A DNA stretch of 8,451 bases from Ferruginibacter sp. (GTDB taxonomy: Bacteria; Bacteroidota; Bacteroidia; Chitinophagales; Chitinophagaceae), in contig JANYFI010000789.1 of NCBI GenBank assembly GCA_025362765.1, forward strand, positions 1 through 8,451. The letters are read 5' to 3'. This document shows positions 6,062-8,451 of this stretch, piece after piece. A program made the translations under genes and the position numbers. Numbering within the stretch: position 1 is the first letter of the stretch; each line of letters begins with the position of its first letter. The notes under the pieces were generated by a model, which saw nothing but the letters and a program-made list of their open reading frames with translations, did not search any database and had not been told where the DNA came from.

Positions 6062-6718
6062 ATGCAATTAAATACGGTAATTTTTGATATGGATGGACTG
6101 CTGATAGATTCAGAACCACTTTGGGGCGAAGCAGCAGTAGAAATTTTTAGCCGCTATAATTTTCAGTTAACCCCCGCACAATATGCAACTACCACGGGTA
6201 TGCGCACCAAAGAATTTGTAGAATGGTGGTTTGATTATTATAAAATTGACGCGGCGCATCATGCGGCCGCAGAAACAGCCATTTTAAAAAGCGTAGTAGA
6301 TAAAGTAGCCGCCAAAGCAAAGCCCATGGCTGGTGTAGAACATATCTTCAACTTTTTTATAGAAAGAAATTTTAAAATCGGGCTGGCTACTTCCTCCGGA
6401 AAACCATTGATTGATGTGGTAGTAGATAAACTGGGCATCCGGAAATATTTGCAGGCCATCGAATCTGCAGCCGAATTACCTTATGGCAAACCACATCCGC
6501 AGGTGTACCTTAATTGTGCCGAAGCATTGGGCAGTCACCCAACGCAGTGTATTTGCTTTGAAGATTCTTTTAACGGATTAATAGCAGCAAAAGCGGCCAG
6601 GATGAAATGCGTAGTAGTGCCGGCACCTCACGACAGAAAGAATGAAAAATTCAATGCGGCCGATTTAAAAATTTCCTCCCTTTCTAATTTTAATACCTTG
6701 CTGATGCAGAGTTTGTAA
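6062..6718 (+). CDS. hxpB: HAD-superfamily phosphatase, HxpB/YniC-like
   Basis: Cytosolic Mg-dependent phosphatase of HAD subfamily I, 218 residues, a normal full length. All four motifs are present: motif I DMDGLLIDSEP (9-19) with nucleophile Asp9 and acid/base Asp11; motif II LATSS (108-112); motif III Lys143 in YGKPHP; motif IV EDS (167-169) in CICFEDSFNGLIAA. The alpha-helical cap lies at about 15-85, the type-C1 position. The FDMDGLLIDSEPLW start is typical of YniC/HxpB, which in E. coli hydrolyses hexitol phosphates and 2-deoxyglucose-6-phosphate; beta-phosphoglucomutases share the same frame, so the substrate and the gene symbol are inference. The start is supported by the adjacent TATCTTTG box. 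It is divergent from the acyltransferase, and no functional link between them is evident. Confidence 0.88.
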   Translation: MQLNTVIFDMDGLLIDSEPLWGEAAVEIFSRYNFQLTPAQYATTTGMRTKEFVEWWFDYYKIDAAHHAAAETAILKSVVDKVAAKAKPMAGVEHIFNFFIERNFKIGLATSSGKPLIDVVVDKLGIRKYLQAIESAAELPYGKPHPQVYLNCAEALGSHPTQCICFEDSFNGLIAAKAARMKCVVVPAPHDRKNEKFNAADLKISSLSNFNTLLMQSL

Positions 6719-7192
6719 AAATTGGTCCGGGCTAAAAAGCCATGTGGGAAATCGTTGCGTCGCCCTCTTTTACTTTTACAACTTTGGGCAACTTTTATTA
6801 AAGCGTAGCAGGCTCGAAACTTTCATCGTATGCGTCCACGAGAATGCTTTTGGATGATTGAGGCAATTGATTATTTTTAGTTGGGTAAAGAAAAATGTTG
6901 CAGGTACTGTAAACGAAATGCTCCAAATATTTAAGCACCCATGACTTTACCAAACGGGCACCTCGTTATTTTTAGCCCATTGCAAAGCATACAGAACCCA
7001 GATGTAAAGCCAATGTTGCAAAAGAGTTAAAATGCCAACGTACAGACCACCCTCTCCGGTTAACGATCTATCATAATTTGTTCGGCACTTCGACAATATA
7101 ACTATACTGATCACCCATGCACACCCAAAACTCAAAAAAGTAAAATTGCTAAAAATATTCGCATTTTATGGCGCTAAACAAAAACTAGAACC

Positions 7193-7200
7193 TATATTTG
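7193..7200 (+). promoter_or_regulatory. Bacteroidota -7 promoter element of the regulator-methyltransferase operon
   Basis: TATATTTG is an exact TAnnTTTG match, 35 bp upstream of the regulator ATG. Its last three bases are shared with the inverted repeat at 7198-7214, so anything bound there would block the promoter. No clear TTG -33 box is seen at the normal distance. Confidence 0.65.
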
Positions 7201-7214
7201 TCATCTATTGACAA
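7198..7214. promoter_or_regulatory. Candidate operator for the XRE regulator
   Basis: A perfect inverted repeat, TTGTCA, five bases (TCTAT), TGACAA, overlaps the -7 box and spans the expected transcription start of the regulator-methyltransferase operon. The size (17 bp, two 6-base half-sites) suits a dimeric XRE/Cro-type protein. It resembles C-boxes of restriction-modification controller genes in layout, not in exact sequence. Autorepression is the likely function (inference). Confidence 0.55.
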
Positions 7215-7235
7215 GATTTTTAAATCAAATCAGAA

Positions 7236-7541
7236 ATGGAAAACTTTGGAGACCAAGTAAGACAGTTAAGGAAGGAAAAAGATTGGACTTTGACAAAACT
7301 TGCTGCAATGCTAGATATGGATTCTGCTAATCTTAGTAAAATTGAGACGGGCAAAAGAAGTTTTGACGAAAAGAAACTACCAATTTTTTGTAAAATATTT
7401 TCACTCGATTTAGAAAAAATGAAAACGGAATTGTTGAGTGAAAAATTTGCAAACAAAGTCTATGCAGAAAATGTAGACGGGGAAGTCTTTCACTTAGCAG
7501 AACAGAAAGTAAAATATTTAATTAAAAACGACAAGCATTAA
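7236..7541 (+). CDS. XRE-family helix-turn-helix regulator, probable R-M controller
   Basis: DNA-binding protein of 101 residues. Residues 5-60 are a Cro/C1-type HTH: VRQLRKEKDWTLTKLAAML for helices 1-2, recognition helix DSANLSKIE (29-37), then the TGKRSFDEKKLPIFCKIF hallmark (38-55). Residues 60-101 are a charged extension, longer than classic roughly 80-residue C proteins, of unknown role. The gene overlaps nothing and ends one base before the methyltransferase ATG, so the two are cotranscribed and probably translationally coupled. A palindrome on the promoter upstream suggests it represses its own operon. Codon use is AT-rich like the methyltransferase and unlike the genes to the left, a sign of horizontal transfer. 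The XRE fold is certain; the controller role is inferred from context. Confidence 0.88.
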   Translation: MENFGDQVRQLRKEKDWTLTKLAAMLDMDSANLSKIETGKRSFDEKKLPIFCKIFSLDLEKMKTELLSEKFANKVYAENVDGEVFHLAEQKVKYLIKNDKH

Positions 7542-7542
7542 T

Positions 7543-8451
7543 ATGTTACAATATAAATTCCCAAAAGAATCATTGGTGCTGGTTGAAGAACCGCAGATTA
7601 GACTTTTTGAGGATGATTTTATCATTCATCAAAAGAAAGAATTTATTGGTATAAAGTATAATCAAAAAGGCTATACAATAAACGATAAAATTGAGGAAAT
7701 CATTGACAGTAAAATTCAAACAATTGGTTTTTTCTCTGGTGCAGGAGGTTTAGATATTGGTTCACAATTAGCTGGCTCAAAAGTTATTTCTAGTTTAGAC
7801 TTTGACAGAGACAGCGTAGCTACAATGAAAGCAAATAAATATTTTGCTCATTCAAAACATTTCCATAGAGACATAAAAGAAATGTTTGCATCTGATTACG
7901 CCAAAATAATAAAAGAAAATAAACCAGAAAAACTAATCCTTGTTGGAGGTCCGCCTTGCCAACCTTTTTCTAAAGCAGGCTATTGGGTTACACATAAAAA
8001 TAGACTTGGAAGTGAAGACCCAAGAAATATGATTGGACAATACTTGCGTATTGTTGAAGAATTAAAACCGGATGGATTTTTATTGGAAAACGTTGAGAGT
8101 TTGATGCATCCCAAAAATGCAAATGCCGTTTCTGACTTGACAGAAGCAATTGATAAATTAGGTTATAAGTTTATTGTATATAGAGCGAATGCTCAAGATT
8201 TTGGAGTGCCGCAAAAAAGAAAAAGAGTATTTTTTATTGCATCAAAAAAAAGCATCATTGGCAATCCGTTAAAAACTCACGGTGAAGAAATTGAAATAAT
8301 GATGAACAGCAACCTTTTGCCTTACGAAAACGTAATTGACTGGATTGGAAAATTTGATAATGATAAATATTTTGAACCCGAAGAATTAACCACGGGCAAA
8401 ACTTATGATGAAGAATTAAAACAAATTCCCCCAGGACAAAATTATTTTGCC
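7543..8451 (+). CDS. C5-cytosine DNA methyltransferase, 3' end outside window
   Basis: Transfers a methyl group from S-adenosylmethionine to carbon 5 of cytosine in a specific DNA sequence. 303 codons are visible without a stop. C5 motifs in order: motif I TIGFFSGAGGLDIG (60-73, SAM binding); acidic LDFDRD (85-90, motif II region); motif IV GGPPCQPFS (135-143) with catalytic Cys139; motif VI ENV (182-184); motif VIII QDFGVPQKRKRVFFIA (218-233). The target-recognition domain and motifs IX-X lie at least partly beyond the edge, so specificity cannot be inferred. Motif I starts only at about residue 60, giving an N-terminal extension of nearly 60 residues that M.HhaI-type enzymes lack. Cotranscribed with the XRE gene, it is probably the modification half of a type II restriction-modification system; the endonuclease is not seen. 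A lone (orphan) methyltransferase remains possible. Confidence 0.93.
   Translation, partial: MLQYKFPKESLVLVEEPQIRLFEDDFIIHQKKEFIGIKYNQKGYTINDKIEEIIDSKIQTIGFFSGAGGLDIGSQLAGSKVISSLDFDRDSVATMKANKYFAHSKHFHRDIKEMFASDYAKIIKENKPEKLILVGGPPCQPFSKAGYWVTHKNRLGSEDPRNMIGQYLRIVEELKPDGFLLENVESLMHPKNANAVSDLTEAIDKLGYKFIVYRANAQDFGVPQKRKRVFFIASKKSIIGNPLKTHGEEIEIMMNSNLLPYENVIDWIGKFDNDKYFEPEELTTGKTYDEELKQIPPGQNYFA

Larger units (their letters stand above)
6719..7235. other. 517-bp gap without a convincing intact gene
   Basis: Between the phosphatase stop and the regulator start I see no RNA gene, transposase or terminal repeats. Two overlapping minus-strand frames look faintly protein-like: 6947-7135 (62 codons, ending WAKNNEVPVW) and 6798-6965 (open for 55 codons without an ATG, ending SKSILVDAYDESFEPATL). 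They would join through one frameshift near 6950-6965, so this may be a decayed gene, but I recognise no family. The composition turns AT-rich from about 7140, and the right end holds the promoter and operator of the methyltransferase operon. The gap is probably the junction between the core chromosome and acquired DNA. Confidence 0.5.

Noticed and set aside
6730..6741. GGCT-AAAA-AGCC hairpin after the phosphatase gene
   Set aside because: Only four base pairs and no following T-run.
6947..7135. 62-codon minus-strand ORF as an intact gene
   Set aside because: No recognised family, no promoter element and a possible frameshifted continuation; treated as a possible remnant instead.

Overview
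The window looks like chromosomal DNA of a Bacteroidota member, most likely in or near the Chitinophagaceae. Three lines of sequence evidence support this. TAnnTTTG promoter elements (the -7 box of this phylum) sit just upstream of four start codons. Two secreted proteins carry the Bacteroidota-type carboxypeptidase-regulatory-like domain. There is also a DUF2805/TIGR03643 protein. There are no rRNA, tRNA, CRISPR or insertion-sequence signatures.

Layout. Positions 1-960 (minus) hold the first 320 codons of a monofunctional proline dehydrogenase whose 3' end lies left of the window. Next comes a short-chain dehydrogenase (1058-1774, minus), divergent from a 96-residue DUF2805 protein (1847-2137, plus). 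An acyl-CoA thioesterase (2238-2747, plus) follows and is convergent with a minus-strand cluster. That cluster is transcribed right to left: a PlsC-type acyltransferase (5938-5174), then two secreted tandem paralogues of unknown function (5164-4037 and 3954-2839). The acyltransferase and the first paralogue are 9 bp apart and probably cotranscribed. A terminator-like hairpin lies between the two paralogues. Divergent from the cluster is a HAD-family sugar/hexitol phosphatase (6062-6718, plus).

Positions 6719-7235 hold no convincing intact gene, only hints of a decayed minus-strand reading frame. From about 7140 rightwards the DNA becomes visibly more AT-rich and begins what looks like an acquired restriction-modification locus. 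It has a strong -7 promoter box overlapped by a perfect inverted repeat, a small XRE-type regulator (7236-7541), and, after one base, a C5 cytosine DNA methyltransferase that runs off the right edge.

How the genes fit together. The left and middle parts are ordinary housekeeping metabolism: proline catabolism, acyl-CoA and phospholipid handling, and phosphosugar hydrolysis. The right edge is accessory defence DNA. The items most worth a second look are the candidate autoregulatory operator of the methyltransferase operon, the methyltransferase's long N-terminal extension, the missing catalytic serine in the dehydrogenase, the non-canonical catalytic motifs of the acyltransferase, and the divergent pair of secreted paralogues. 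I did not find a clearly new multi-gene system inside the window. If one exists it would be the methyltransferase locus continuing past position 8451.
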